Source: Orthonyx spaldingii (lineage: Eukaryota; Chordata; Aves; Passeriformes; Orthonychidae). From it: 64,000 nucleotides of DNA. The position numbers and the translations under genes were made by a program. The notes under the pieces were generated by a model. That model made no database searches, was not told the DNA's origin, and worked only from the letters and a program-made list of their open reading frames with translations. This document shows positions 11,476 to 24,335 of this stretch, piece after piece (position 1 is the first letter of the stretch; every line of letters starts with the position of its first letter). The stretch is taken from contig VZTJ01005974.1 of NCBI GenBank assembly GCA_013397795.1, forward strand, positions 275,994-339,993. The letters run 5' to 3'.

Positions 11476-12484
11476 TATCCAAGATAATCTCACAAACCTT
11501 TGCAGCATTGATTAAGATGCTCCACTTGTCCCCACGCTGCCCTTTCTTTGACACCAGGGCAGCAGAAATGCCCCAGACCTGTCTGGGACCTGCACCACGG
11601 TCCTGACTGTGACAGCAGGGGTCTGGGCTGGGTGCCACAGCACCATGTCCCATTCTCAAGGATATGAATCCCTCCAACACCTTTATTAATAGCTGCTCCC
11701 GTTAGCTGAGCAAGGAGAAGCACATGCTGGGCTCAGCAGAGCATGAGTAAATAACAGCCAGTGTAACACAGCAAATTAAACCCCAGCAGGGGACCTGAAA
11801 TGCCAGCAAATACTCCATAATCTGTCTTCCTCCTGCTGAATAATTTCCCCTGGCTGGCAGCGAAGCTGGAATGGTGTCAGGGTGTGTATTTATGAGTGTA
11901 CCCATGGTGAAGGGGAGGCAGGCTCAGAAAATGTGGGTGCAAAGATGCTTTATAATACAACAGAAGGAAAAGACAGTGGATACACATCATGCCCTCCCTG
12001 GAAAAAGACAGAGGGAGTGAAAAGGGATGTAGAGATGTGCCCAATATCTTGTACCAAGTCGCAAAAAGAAAGTGAAAATGAGATCAGCCCAGCTCAGTGA
12101 CTCTGTGGAATGAGAAATGGTCCACAAGTGACATGTCCCAGGAACCTTACAAGAGGTTAGACAAAAAGGAAAATGCTACTGGAGGTTAAAAATTAGAAGA
12201 AAAAGGAAAAGTGGTATTGAAACACATGACATGCAAGCACAGGCAGTGGGAGAGAGGCTCCAGCCCTGCCCTGGCACCCGCTCTGCCTCGGGAAAGATGG
12301 AACCCAGCTCCCCATGTGTGTGCTGAGGTGTCCCAGAGCTCCCTGCCCTCCCTGGCACCTCCTGCCAGGGCTGGTGTCCTTCTGGGAAGGATCCTCCTCT
12401 GCTCCAGCACTGCGAGATGTGGTGAAGGGGTTGAAGCTCACCTGGTGATGCCAAACCAGAGACGGGAACTCTCACACCATCCCC

Positions 12485-12865
12485 TGGGGATGGGGCAGCC
12501 ACAGCCTCTCTGGGCACCCTGTGCCAGGGCCTCCCCACCCTCACTGCCACGAATTCCTTCCCAATATCCCATCCATCCCTCCCCTCTGGCAGTGGGAAAC
12601 CATTCCCTGTGTCCCGTCCCTCTATCCCTTGTCATCCACCTCTCCTGGAGCCCCTTTAGGCCCTGCAAGGGGCTCTGAGCTCTCCCTGGAGCCTTCTCCT
12701 CTCCAGGTGAGCACCCCCAGCTCTCCCAGCCTGGCTCCAGAGCAGAGGGGCTCCAGCCCTGGAGCAGCTCCTTGGCCTCCTCTGGGCTCTCTGCAGCAGC
12801 TCCAGGTCCTCGTGCTGTTGGCCCCAGGGCTGGGGCAGCTTTGCAGGTGGGGTCTCACCTGAGCA
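12485..12865 (-). mobile_element. CR1 fragment, long, low divergence
   Basis: Inverse CR1 running from CAGCCACAGCCTCTCTGGGC through the CTCCCTGGAGCCTTCTCCTC block to GCAGGTGGGGTCTCACCTGA. Closely similar to the copy at 52505-53045, so from the same, relatively young subfamily. Confidence 0.92.
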
Positions 12866-13002
12866 CAGGAGCAGAAGGGCTGAATCCTCCTCCCCTGCTG
12901 CGCACGCTGGGGGATGAGCTCAGGTTTGGGGGTTTCTGGGCTGGTTCATGTCCAGCCTCTCACCCACCAGCAGCCCCAAATCCTCCTCCCAGGGCTGCTC
13001 TC

Positions 13003-13173
13003 CATCCACCCATCCACCCATCCANTCCATCCATCCATCCATCCATCCATCCATCCATCCATCCATCCATCCATCCATCCATCCATCCATCCATCCATCC
13101 ATCCATCCATCCATCCATCCATCCATCCATCCATCCATCCATCCATCCATCCATCCATCCATCCATCCATCCC
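13003..13173. repeat. (ATCC)n tetranucleotide array with one N
   Basis: About 40 near-perfect ATCC units; the sole ambiguous base of the window is at 13025. All open frames across it are repeat artefacts. Confidence 0.98.
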
Positions 13174-16100
13174 TCCCTGCAGGGAGCAGTGCCCATTGCA
13201 CTGGGGGTGACGTTTCCTTCCAGCGGGGAGAGCGCCCCAGAGCAGCTCTGAGAGGGGAGGGAAGGGATCCCAGAGCCTCTGGCTGAGGAGGATGGCTGGG
13301 AGTTACATAAGCAGCGAGGCTGGCATTGCATAATGCCATGAATCGCTCGGCTTTGCTTTCAAGGCTGCCCAGGGCTGTGGAGCCGTTGGGATCTGCAGCC
13401 ACCCCAAGACCCCTCCTCACCCTCTGCTCCTGCTGCTTCCCAAGCTCTCGTGGGGCACATTCCACTCTGCACCAGCAGCACCCATCAAACTGCTCCTGCC
13501 CTGTGGCTTTGTTTGTGCTCTGGCTCAAGGGTTTCTAAGACATTAGCCAAACAAGGATCTCCCAGCTTTGCGAGTGTTACTCCTCCCCTCGAAGGTTTTA
13601 TGCAGTATTTTGAGTAAAAAAGTCACCCCTGTCTTCTGGATGGAGCCAGATGCTGAACATGCATCCCCCTGCCCTGGCATGGACAGATGTGGCTGTGCTG
13701 CAGAAAAGCCTTGCCTTGTGTCTTCAGTGAGAATTTTCTATTTTAGCACCACCTCCTCTGTGTTTGGCAGGGAAACTCTTCCTGCTTCAAGCAGCTCCAA
13801 CCCCTGGACAGGAGTTTAAATGAGGAATGAAGGATGAAGAGCCCGATTCCAGCAGAGATCTGCTTTTCCACAGGCTACAGGCAGTGCTTGGCTCTATGGA
13901 CAAACACCTGCCAGAAGTCTGAAGGGAAGCAATCCCAAATCACAACTTTCCTGATTTGGGGTTTTATACACCATAAGTACCTTCCTGATGTTTTTTCTCC
14001 TCTTTGCTTCACTGCTGCTTGGACAGGAGTGAAGACTGAGAAAAACATGGATTTTTTGCTGAGTCCTCCTGAAAGCTGTGAGAGTTTGCAGTGCGAGGAG
14101 CAGCTGGAGGAAACGGGCAGAGACAGGGTGGCTCCAGGGACACAGACACCTCCAGTGAGGAAAACAAACTTTTGAAAGGGGAAGCTGTTGCAAAACAAGG
14201 AGCAGGAGCCCCTGCAACAGCCCTATGCCCTGAACACACATCCTGAGTGGAAACCCCAGCAGTTCCCTGAGCTGAGACCTCCTGGAGCAAGCCAGAGTTG
14301 TTGCTATTTATTATCTATAACTTCTGAAAAACATCCCAACAAATCCAGACTGTCCATCTGCACTCACGGTCTGCCCAGGACCATGGGCCTGCTCCCCACA
14401 TAGAGTATTCCGTGAGGAGCAGCTACACCCCAATCCTAAACATTTATTTCCATGGGACATTCAAGGCCAGCTCTCTTCCCCCCCACACTAACACAGGGAT
14501 TAACAACCAGAGCATCCCCAAAGTTTGTAAAATTTGCTTCCCCAGGAGCTGGGAATGACACTGGCTGCCTGCAAGCGAAAGGGATGGATGGAAGAGCAGG
14601 AGCAGGGAAATGCTGCTGTCAGGAAAGGGAACAGAGTAGAGCTTAGAAGAAGTGAGAAAATTCCTTTGCCAGCAAGAGAGGAGCTGGCTGTGAACAGCAG
14701 AGGAAACCCTGTGGGTGGGAGAGACCTGGTGACACTTCTGGGTGATAATGGACAAGGAGCAAGGGCTGGAGTGAAGCCCCAGCCCAGAGCAGCTGCTGGG
14801 GGCTGGAGCTGGCACAGGAAAAGGAGGAAACACTGGTATTTTGGGCAGCAGGGGGAATTACTCAGTGTCCTTCTGCCATTATTTAACATTAGTGGACTGC
14901 ACTGTCATCTCTACACTTGGGGGCACCAAGAAAGTCCCGTGAAAATGGAGATTATTTTCTGGAAGTACCCAGGCCTGCAGCTGGAGCCATATCTGGCCCC
15001 AGCCAAGCTGCCTGACAGCAATAAGCCCTTTCCTGCACCCCTGGGTGTGATCTTGTTCCGGGGTTTCTCTGGCCATGCACTCACTCTCAGTTTCCCCTGG
15101 ATGACACCTCAGAGCCTTGCAGTGTTCAAATCTTGTCTGAAGCCAGGAATTCCCCTCAACGCCTACTGTGCCTCCCACACTGCCTCCATTTCCTTAGAAA
15201 ATCACCTTTCCCAAAGCCTGGCAGCCAGTGACAGGTCCTGAGATGGGAAATGAAGCTCCCAAGCCACCCCTCAAACCCACATTGAGCCACATTACAGCTC
15301 AGGACAGAATTTAATCCACCTCCAGCCAGGGTGGCCGGTTCTGGCTAAAGCACAGGGCAGACCAGCACCCCCAGGGAACCACTGGGACCAGACTGGGAGC
15401 CAGGAACCACAGATGAAGGGAGATGGGATCTAATTGTGACCTGACCAAGGTCCCCAGAGAGCCCTGGGCTGCTGCAGGGAAGGGAGGAGGCCAGGCAGCC
15501 CTGTGAGGGTTCAGAGGGCTCGAGTCAGCCAGGATGAGGTATTTCAGAGCCTGGAAATGCCCCCTGTGCCCAGCAGGATGGCTGGAAAACACAGGGAAAC
15601 TGGGAAAGCAGGAGGGGACACAATGAAAAAGGAGAGTGTGTTGTAAAATGAGCACATAACACTTGACCAGCAGGAGGCTGGCACACAGGAGGGCTCTCAC
15701 AGCCACCTTGGTGCCATTGCTCCCTCAGGAGACCCTCAGAAGCTTTCTGAGGGAATTGGCCAAAGCAGGGAAGAGCTTTGGATGTGTCTGTGCTTCCAAG
15801 CTGTGGGGAGAACCTCGCTCAGGCTGCACAGCTCAGCAGTCACAGAATGCTTTGGGTGGGAGGGGACATTAAAGCCCATCCGGTGCCACCCCTGCCATGG
15901 CAGGGACACCACAGCTGAGACCTGGCACAAGTAGCAAGGGTGGCCAATCTCACCCGAGACTAACAGATCTGTGTTCCAGGGAGGACAGGCTGCTCCCAGG
16001 GCTGACTCCTTGGGGATGTGCCCACCCCAAAGGCTTCAAGGGACACAGCAGCTCCCCGATTTGCAGGACCCACTAGAAAACAACCAACCTGCTGCTCCCA

Positions 16101-16499
16101 GAGCCCTGCAGCCAAGGGAAAGCTCCGAGGCAGCAGCTCAGCTCTGAACCCAGACCTTTCCAGGATTCCAGACTGTATGGATCGGGTCTCCTTCCAGGCA
16201 ATACCCTGCTGGAGAGGCTGTTTCAGCCAGGCACGGTCAGAGCCACGGCTGCCCAGCATCTGCCCAAAATCTGGGCTGCAAAGAGGCACTGCCATTGTAG
16301 GAGAAGTGAAGCCATAAGAGAACCCACCACGGCAGCCTCAGGCATTGGGGAAACTGGGAAAATTCCGTGCGATGGGAGAAATAAGTGCAGCTGCCACAGT
16401 GGTGAGAAAAAAACCCCTCAAATAAATAAGCACAAGCAGAGAGGAAGCGACAAAACACGTGCAGAAAACCGGCAAGGCACAGGCGTGCAATCACTCCTG
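13174..16499. other. non-coding stretch
   Basis: No gene supported on either strand. Contains one short CR1 fragment at 15838-15915. Confidence 0.5.
15838..15915 (-). mobile_element. CR1 3' end, short
   Basis: CACAGAATGCTTTGGGTGGG then CCACCCCTGCCATGGCAGGG: inverse of the CR1 terminus. Confidence 0.85.
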
Positions 16500-17045
16500 G
16501 TTTTCTCCCCTTTGAAGCTGCTCCCGAGCCCCAGCAGATCATGCAGCCGGGAAAAGCAGCAGCTTGAGAAAGTTCACCTTTCCCACAGCCCGAGCCGGAG
16601 CAGCCCCGAGCCCGAGGGCAGCACAGCCGTGCTCAGCAGGTACTGCCGTACTCACAGTTCCAGGGCTGTCCCGATCCTCACCCCGCTGCCGCTGGGAGCC
16701 AAAGCTGCCCGGAGCCCGCAGAGCCGAGGCCACTCGCTCCTGTCCCTGCCCAGCCCGGAGGTGGGGATGGATGTGGGAGGTGGGGTTTCGCTGCACTTCT
16801 AAAAGCCGGAGCACCCTTCAGCACAAACTTTTGCCGTCCCTTTCCATAGGATTTGTTTTGTTTTTGCTTTCTCTTGAAGCTGCAATCCCAGAACCGTGCG
16901 GTTTGCTGAGCCAGGGCTTTGCGAGCTGCTGACCCAGTCCCAGGCCACATTAGGCTTCGCTTTCGCTCCATCCCCCGGCTCCAGCCCCTTCTCCCCTCCC
17001 TACAAGGGTCCCGTTGCGCCGGGGCAGTTTCCTTGCGTTCATTTT
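16500..17045. promoter_or_regulatory. CpG-rich block, possible promoter or 5' exon
   Basis: GC- and CpG-rich compared with flanks, densest at 16560-16760. A strong donor-like GTGAGT sits on the minus strand at 16650-16655, so a non-coding first exon of SLCO2B1 (start codon exon at 8.97 kb) could end at 16656. A plus-strand donor-like CAG/GTACTG also exists nearby. No TATA box or open reading frame I trust. Confidence 0.3.
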
Positions 17046-17224
17046 CGTGCTCAATTTGCTTTATCTGCATTTTTTTTTCTGTAAGTTTTGAAGCTGTGGT
17101 GCAATCCTGGCATTGGGAAAGGGAAACGTTGTTTATCTAACCCCGGACTCTTTATTTTCAATGTCTCCCGTGCTCTCTGAGCACAGAGGCTTTTCCAGAT
17201 GAGAACTGGAGAAGTTAACAAATA

Positions 17225-17400
17225 GGCAGCCCCATCCAACCCCTCTGGCAGTGGGAAGCCATTCCCTGTGTCCTATCCCTCTGTCCCTTGTCCCCAGTCC
17301 CTCTCCAGCTCTCCTGGAGCCCCTTTAGGCCCTGGGAGGAGCTCTGAGCTCTCCCTGGAGCCTTCTCCTCTCCAGGTGAGCACACCCAGCTCTGCCAGGT
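17225..17400 (-). mobile_element. CR1 fragment
   Basis: Inverse CR1 with CTCTGGCAGTGGGAAGCCAT, CTCTCCTGGAGCCCCTTTAG and GAGCCTTCTCCTCTCCAGGT. Confidence 0.9.
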
Positions 17401-18149
17401 GCACAAACACAGTGAGATTTGCCTGGGCAAATTCACACTTGGATTTCCTAAAGTTGCAGCCTGGAGACCAGGACAGCTGCGAAGTCCTGTCCAAAGGGAA
17501 TATAAGGGATGGAAGGAGATGGAGAGCCCTGTGGTGAGTTCCCTGTTCTCTTTTCATCCCAGAAGTGACAACAAGCTCCTGGATGGAACCTCCTGATATT
17601 TCCTGCATATTCCCCCTCTCAGGGCTGTTGTGCAGCAGAGGCAGAGAAAGGCACAGCCACTTTTCCTCTTGGCATTTCTTGTTGGGTTCTGATGGATGGG
17701 ACAGCCCGCAGGACATGCTGGGCAGAGGGGTTGATGTTTCCAAAGGGGAGATTATCTTCTTCCTCATTAAATAATAATTAAAGCAGCCCTTTATTAGCTC
17801 TGGCAGCACAGAAACATTTCACTGAGCAGGGCTCAGCCACATCAGCATGTCCCAAAGCGCTCTGCACGCAAGTGACCCTGAGCTGCCCTCTTGAGCAGGG
17901 CTGCCACTGCAGAGAAAAGAAACTTCATCAGCTCTGCAGTGCCGCAGGAAGACATTACTAAATGTAAACAAATATTATTAATGTTTTACAGCTGCAGAGC
18001 TCCTTCCTTCCGGGGGGGCTGTGCACAGACCGCCCCCCAGGCCCTACAGGATGGGCTTGGTTTGGGGTTGGAAGGGCAGAGCTCCTTGGGAGGGGGAATA
18101 ACTCAGGGACAGGAGACTGTGCAGCTGCAGGGAGCGTGAGACAGACACC

Positions 18150-18450
18150 CAAACCCGCTCCTCGCTCCCCGTGCCTGGAGAGCGGCAGGGAGAGGTGGAT
18201 AGCCAGGGATGGAGAGGCAGGAACCTCACGCTGCGATACTCTCTGACAGCAGAGCACCATCTATTGACTCCTCTTCCCCAGCTCCGAGTTCCGAGCTGCT
18301 CCGAGTTCTCCATCCCACGTCCGGGGGTGGCCACAGCGCCCTTGTCCCGCTGGTTCGGGGTGGCTGCTTCGTGTCCCAACGCCGGGACATCCCTGTGACC
18401 TCCCCAAAGCCGCTCATCCATCCGCGGCCGGGTTGGACGGGGCTCGGAGC
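18150..18450. other. second moderately CpG-rich stretch
   Basis: Raised CpG density between 18160 and 18440 without coding potential. It may be part of the same regulatory region as the 16.5-17.0 kb block or simply GC-rich DNA. Confidence 0.2.
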
Positions 18451-18490
18451 CACCTGGGACAGTGGGAGTGGCCCTGTGGGGGTGGAAGCG
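18430..18490 (+). mobile_element. possible CR1 scrap
   Basis: GGTTGGACGGGGCTCGGAGC followed by CCTGGGACAGTGGGAGTGGC; short and partly diverged. Confidence 0.5.
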
Positions 18491-19599
18491 GATGAGTTGT
18501 AAAACCCTTGAGCCCAGCCTGTCCTGGGATCCTGAAAAGCCCCTGGGATTTTCAGTGGAGGGCAGTGTTTGTCCTGCTGCTGCCGCTTTCTGGCCAAGGG
18601 ATTTCCCTCAGCTCCCTCAGCTTTGAGGTCATGCAAGGTTTTGGCCTCCAAATATGGGGACATGCAGACCCCAAGCGCATCCCCAAAAGGACAATTCCTA
18701 TTAAAACTAAGCACTAAAACCCGAGTGGGTCAGGTGAGGGGGGTTGAATCCTCTGGAGGAGGTGCAGGACGAAATATTCTTGGAACACTTGGGAGCAGTT
18801 TGCAGGAAATGACAGCAGCACTTACAAAGAGATTGCAAATCTCCTGTGTCTGAGGTTAGAGATGTGCACAGATGAATAAATCTGGGCTTCCAGCCTGGAA
18901 AAGGCCACATGAGGAACTCCAGGTTCTGCTGCTCTTGGCTCGAGACTTAAACTGGGATGGGAAAGGAGCAACTCAGTGTCATGTGTGGGAAATGGGACTC
19001 CTGGCCCCTTGTGGGGCTGGGGCTGATCCTTTTCCACATGTGGGGTTAGGAAAAAACCAGCTGGATTTGGGCTGGGATTTGACATCTGAACTCTGCTGAT
19101 GTCTCACAGAGGGCCAGCCAAAAGCTGGGATGCAAATGTTTGGAATTGTGCAGAAATTGTTTGCAGAGCTGGGATTTAACTGGGTGGCTGGCGGCAATCA
19201 GTTGCCTTGATTCTGTGTGTTTTGGGGTTGCTTTCTGAATCCCTGCCTGGATCCTGTGTTTGTAATGCCTGTAGAGGACAACAGAAAAGGGTCATCTGCT
19301 TTTGAGATTTCGGTCAGAACCAAACTGAATAAGGAACTCCTTTGTTTGTCCTCTCTGTTTAAGGACAAATCCCAGACCACCACCAAAGGAAATAAGACCA
19401 GGATGTGTCAGATTCTGGGAAACAGGAATTGGGAAATCACCGGATTTCCACATCCAGAAAAGACTTTTCCATTACTTTCTTAGCAGAAAAAAAAAAGAGG
19501 TTTCTGGTTTTGTTTTAGTGGAAATTTATCATTATTTAAATTTTTAAAATAAAAATTCAGTATTATGCAAAAGTGGCTGCCCCATTCCTGGAAATGTTC

Positions 19600-19655
19600 C
19601 AGGTTGGACGGGGCTTGGAGCACCCTGGGCTAGCAGAAGGTGTCCCTGCCCTTTC
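19600..19655 (+). mobile_element. CR1 scrap
   Basis: AGGTTGGACGGGGCTTGGAG and GCAGAAGGTGTCCCTGCCCT, about 55 nt of the CR1 3' region. Confidence 0.65.
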
Positions 19656-19849
19656 CTTTCCAGTTTGGAACCACAGATGGCAGCACGATCCTGGGAATTG
19701 CTGCCTCCCTCCTCCTACGGGAGAGCAACGCGACCCAAAATTGCCGGCTTAAAAAACCCGGAAAAACCTAGGGAGGAAAGTGAATTTAAATTATTTGTAG
19801 AAAATTAGGGCAAAACAAAAGGCAAAGTGCCAAGTCCTGCGTTTGGGTC

Positions 19850-20175
19850 ACCACAGGCCCATGGAATGCTCCAGGCTTGGGACAGAGTGGGGTTGGGCTC
19901 TGCTCCCAGGGAACAGGGACAGGAGGAGAGGGAACGGCCTCAGGCTGGGCCAGGGGAGGCTCAAGTTGGACATCAGCAGGAATTTCTGCATGGGAAAAGT
20001 GGTCAGGCCTTGGCAGGGGCTGCCCAGGGAGATTTGGAGTTCCCATCACTGGAGGAGTCCAAGGAAGGGCTGGATGTGGCACTCAGAGCTCTGGGCTGGG
20101 GACAAGGTGGGCATCGGGCACAGCTGGGACTCCATGGGCTCAGAGATCTTTTCCAGCTCAGTGGTTCTGGGATTC
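19850..20175 (+). mobile_element. CR1 3' fragment, divergent subfamily
   Basis: GGCTCAAGTTGGACATCAGC, GGTCAGGCCTTGGCAGGGGC, CCAAGGAAGGGCTGGATGTG, then TTTTCCAGCTCAGTGGTTCT. Same CR1 variant as 21545-21680 and, inverted, 43755-43955. Confidence 0.8.
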
Positions 20176-20179
20176 TACT

Positions 20180-22815
20180 CCTAAGTAATGCAGAAGATAA
20201 ATTTCAATATCCAGCTTTCAACCTGAAACCTTCGTTAATTCCACCAGGTTGGTGATGCCATCCCAGCAGGTGGATTCCTGGTGTCCTGATGCTGAGTGCA
20301 GCTCTGCATTCCAGAACATGGCATTCCAGCTGGAACTTTGCATTCTTGGAGTCAATCCTATCCCACGGACTTGAATTCAAGACAGAAGTAAGAACAACAG
20401 TAAAAATAAAATTAAAAAATATTTCCCAAGGCTTTGTGCATTGTGAGTAAACCTCAGAAGAAGTTTTCCTCAGGGCCTGGCCTAAAAGCGTTTAAGCACT
20501 TTTCAAGTATTAAATGTGCTATTAGTTTCTAGGAGCTTCCATTGCTTATTTCTAAAGGAGAAGAGGTTTTAAGATTCTGAAAAAAAGATTCGCTGTTACC
20601 CCTTTTACACAGAGCCACTTCCAGCTCTCAGCTGGTGTCATGAAACGCTGCCTACACCAAGTTAGTTGAGGTGAATTGTCTCGTTATTTTGCTGAGCAGC
20701 TGTAGTGGGATCTGTCACACTAATGCTGTGCCAGATTAACTGAGTGTATTTAAAGAAGAATGAAGAAGTTCCAAGCTCATATTTATCTGTTTACACAGAT
20801 AAAATACTTCTAAACTCAGCAATATACAGGTGCTAACAGGAACTTCTCCTTTCTCTGTTATTCCTCATCACTTTAAAAAACGCCAAACTTGTTAGTTCAT
20901 GTAGCAAAATTTTTTCCACAATGTTACAAAAGATACAGTTATCTTTTTACAAAACTCTTCAAATAGCCTCAGTAATAAAAGTGGTTTGAGGGTTATTAAT
21001 TTGATTGAAAAATTACAGCTTTTTGTTTGAACAATATGTGGGAAAGTCTTTGTTCCTGAGTTATTAAAATGCAAATGTTAAAAACAAGATGGTACTGGTG
21101 TCATAAAAAGAAAATCATTATTTCAAAGGTGATTATTGCTTTACAGTTATGAGAATTTTCAAAGTACTCCAAATGCTTTTTCTTAGTAAGGGAAAATGAC
21201 CTGTGTATAATTCCAATCTCAAAAGCAGCTTTGAAAAATCCTTTATTTGAGCCATCAAAAAATTATTTCTGTCCCATCTTAAAATCAAACAATTCTGCTT
21301 CAATCCAGGGAGTGCATTTTACACTGGCCTATAAAATCCTGAGGATGCAGCCTGAAACCTGGATGGAACCAAAGGATGAAACAAGGCAGCACCTTCATCC
21401 TGCTTTACCCTTCCCATTTCCCTGAAGATCCCAGAAATGCTCTTTGCTCACTGGACTACCCCGTGGAGCTCCTCATACGGAAAAATAAACTGGCGGGAGG
21501 AAGGCTCGGTGCTGCCAGTGTTGGAAATTCCAAAACTTGCCAGGTATTTGTCCCTGCAGCTGTCCCAGGAAGGCCTGGAGGTGGCACTCAGTGCTCTGGG
21601 CTGGGGCAAGGTGGGGACGGGGCACAGCTCGGGCTTAGGGGTCTTTTCCAGCCCCAGGGATGCTAGGATTCCAGGATTGCATTCGTATGGCTGGGGTTTT
21701 GCTTGCAGGGTCACAAAGTAAGGAATCAATCAAAACCCTGTTGTGCCAGGGACCAGAGCATCGGCTGGAGTTTGGGTTTGTCCCCCCAGGGAGCTGTGAT
21801 TTGAGGCATTTGAGTGTTGCACCTTTTTGATGTGCAAATTCTTCCAGGGAAAGCCCCTCAGGGAGAGATGTGGTCTCAGGGAGCCTCGCAGGAGGCATGG
21901 CATGGTCGGAGTTACGAACTCACAGCCACTTCTGCAGGTGGCCACTGCTCGCTCATAGTCCTGTTGAGAGCTGGAGATCCTGTCTCAGATCCTGTCTCAA
22001 AAAACAAGTCCTGGGTTCTGTTCTCACATCAGAACACAAATTGCAGCAGCTGGGACAGAGTCCCTCCAGCTGCTGTATTTGTGCATGCCTGCAAAACCGC
22101 TTTAAAGGCGAATTATTGGGAAGCAGCGGCGCTTTTAATTTTCCCTTTGGATCTCAAGTCAGGCTCAGCAGTGCTGATGGCGAGATTTGCAGCATCCTTT
22201 GTGCTGGGAGTCATGGACACAAGTCAGCCATGTCCCAGACCTTGTTCAGTGCCCTCTGATGAGGGGAAAGCCCAATGCTCTGCACTGCCTTGCTGGTTAT
22301 GGAATGGCCTTTTGCCTTTCTCCTCCTCCCAGTCTGTGACTCCTCATCCCAAAGAATCCTCCCCCTGTGTGTGCTGCAGGACCAGCATCCTGCACCATCA
22401 CCAGTCAGGTCTGTGAACTAGTAGGATCCAAGATTCTCTAGCTCATTAAACATAATTTATGGGTATATTTATATCTATATTTATATTTATCTATCAGAAA
22501 GGTACTGTGCAAGACTTAAGAGAAGTCTTGCCCTTTTGCTGATATTCTGCGGGTTTTCATCTCTTAAAACTCTATTTTGTGATATTTGGACAAACTGAAA
22601 AACATGGAAACATTACAACATTGGTTATTACAATCTTGGTTATTATATTATTGGTGTCACATTGGTCATTACTCCCCACAGTTTTTAAAATGACTTCACA
22701 CAGTTTTTAAAACGATGACTTCATCATTTCAGGTTTCAAGGATGCTTCTTAAAAGGTTTTTAATCCTGAGCTGTCTTCCTCAAGGGAGGGAGGAAGATCC
22801 CTTCTTAATCCTTGT
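20180..22815. other. AT-richer non-coding stretch
   Basis: Apart from a CR1 fragment at 21545-21680 nothing is recognised. 20400-21300 is AT-rich with no open frame of interest. Confidence 0.5.
21545..21680 (+). mobile_element. CR1 3' fragment
   Basis: TGTCCCAGGAAGGCCTGGAG, GTGGCACTCAGTGCTCTGGG and TCTTTTCCAGCCCCAGGGAT in order. Confidence 0.78.
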
Positions 22816-22821
22816 ATTCTG

Positions 22822-23079
22822 TTGTAACAGCACAGAACTTTTCTCACGGGAATCCCACTGAAAGTTATATAAATATAAGTTTCATGTTTATGAGAGTGGA
22901 TTTTGGAAAACAGGCGGTCAGAGTACTGTCCAATCAGTCCCAGGGGGGTGGCCTGGTTTCAACCAATCCAAACAGTCCTCTTGTGTGTATATAAATCTGT
23001 TAATAATTAAATAAATTCATTTAGCATTCTCTCTGAAGTTTGCTGTGCTTCTTTGCTCCGCTTTCGGTCCAACAGCGAC
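22822..23079 (+). mobile_element. solo LTR of an endogenous retrovirus
   Basis: 258 bp flanked by exact hexamers ATTCTG (22816-22821 and 23080-23085). Inside, in promoter order: CCAAT at 22930 and 22963, TATATAAAT at 22988, AATAAA at 23010, then a T-rich stretch and a terminal ...AACAGCGAC. Ends are near TGT...ACA if shifted by two bases. No internal viral genes beside it, so a solo LTR. Family not identified. Confidence 0.65.
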
Positions 23080-24206
23080 ATTCTGTGAATAACATTTATG
23101 TTGCAAAGGCACTGCACAAAGATCAGGGTGTCAGAAGCCACACTGGCAATGTTCTTTTTATTCACTGAGGCATTTTTTCCTGTTTTTTTTGCTGGTCTGT
23201 ATAGAAAATGTCTTTCTCCTTCTGACCTTCCCCTGCTTGTCTAAATAAACCCCTAGACAATTTTTGCTGTTCTATCCAGCTGTATCAGCTCTGTAAGGAA
23301 ACAATCCAGATTAAGAAAAGTTTAATTCTGGCTCACTGGCATCAAACTAAGTTGAAAACAGTTCAGAACTCCTGCTGAACTTTGGGAAATTACTTTTCCA
23401 TAGACTTTGCCTCTATTTAAGTAATTTGAATAAATAATTCAGGACCAGATAAACCAGGATAACCATCAGTAACAATGAGGTGAAATCAGGTGTTTCCAGG
23501 ACTATGTGGGAAGTGCAGGGAATTTAAAATGAATTGTGGAAGGTTTTAAAAGAAACACACGCAGAGGCTCTGATGGATTTTAACTCTTCGCTGAAGGGGG
23601 AGACGTGTTCCAGGTGTTCTCTGGGTATTTATGGACTGGCAGAGGATATTTATGGACTTTCTGTTCTCTCCCCAGACCTTTCTCCAGGTCTGGGATGCCT
23701 CTGAGGGCAGGAGAAGGCAGAGGGAGGCTCCGGCTGTCTGCCAGAGGCATCTCAGGGGCTCTAATCTTCCAGGCTGCACACACAAGATTAGAGATCTGCC
23801 TGGAGTTCTGATTAAGAATGCAAAGTTAAGAGATTAAATACTGGGAAGCCAAATTAAAGAGCTTTCAGTCAATCTCAAAAACTCATCAAAGTACCACATT
23901 TTTAAGCTGTCATTACAACACAGGATTAGTGCAGAGCTTCCCTAACCCTGATTTGATGCCCTTCCCTCAACAATGTTATTTATTCCCCGCTGCAGTTCTG
24001 TGCTCCTGGCATAAACCCAACTATTGTCTTGTCTGGAGCCCATCCCACCTGGATCCATCCCTGTGGGGCTTTCCTGGGGTTTCCAGTCGTGTCCCAGTTA
24101 GCCTGGAGCCCACAGCCACCCTCCTATGTGCTGCAGCTTGGGGCACTGTCACCGAGCGCAGCAGAGCTCAGAAAGTGCTCTGAGTCACTCCGTTAAGGAG
24201 GGACTA

Positions 24207-24335
24207 AAGGAATAAATACACCCCAAGGAATAAATAAATACACCCCAAGGAATGAACACACCGCAAGGAATAAATGCATCCCAAGAATAAATACACCCCA
24301 AGGAATGAGCACACCTCAAGGAATGAACACATCCC
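24207..24335. repeat. 18-nt minisatellite
   Basis: Seven imperfect copies of AAGGAATAAATACACCCC (lengths 18, 22, 18, 18, 17, 18, 18). Confidence 0.92.

Larger units (their letters stand above)
8984..12480. other. non-coding DNA 5' of SLCO2B1, first part
   Basis: Contains the CR1 RT relic and one CR1 fragment. 9840-10070 is AT-richer, repeat-free and might be conserved non-coding DNA. No gene supported. Confidence 0.5.

Noticed and set aside
12772..13528. Several open frames with HPSI or DGWM repeats
   Set aside because: They are translations of the (ATCC)n array in different frames.
14534..15241. 235-codon plus-strand open frame
   Set aside because: Low-complexity composition, no domain, no splice or start context; likely chance in GC-rich DNA.
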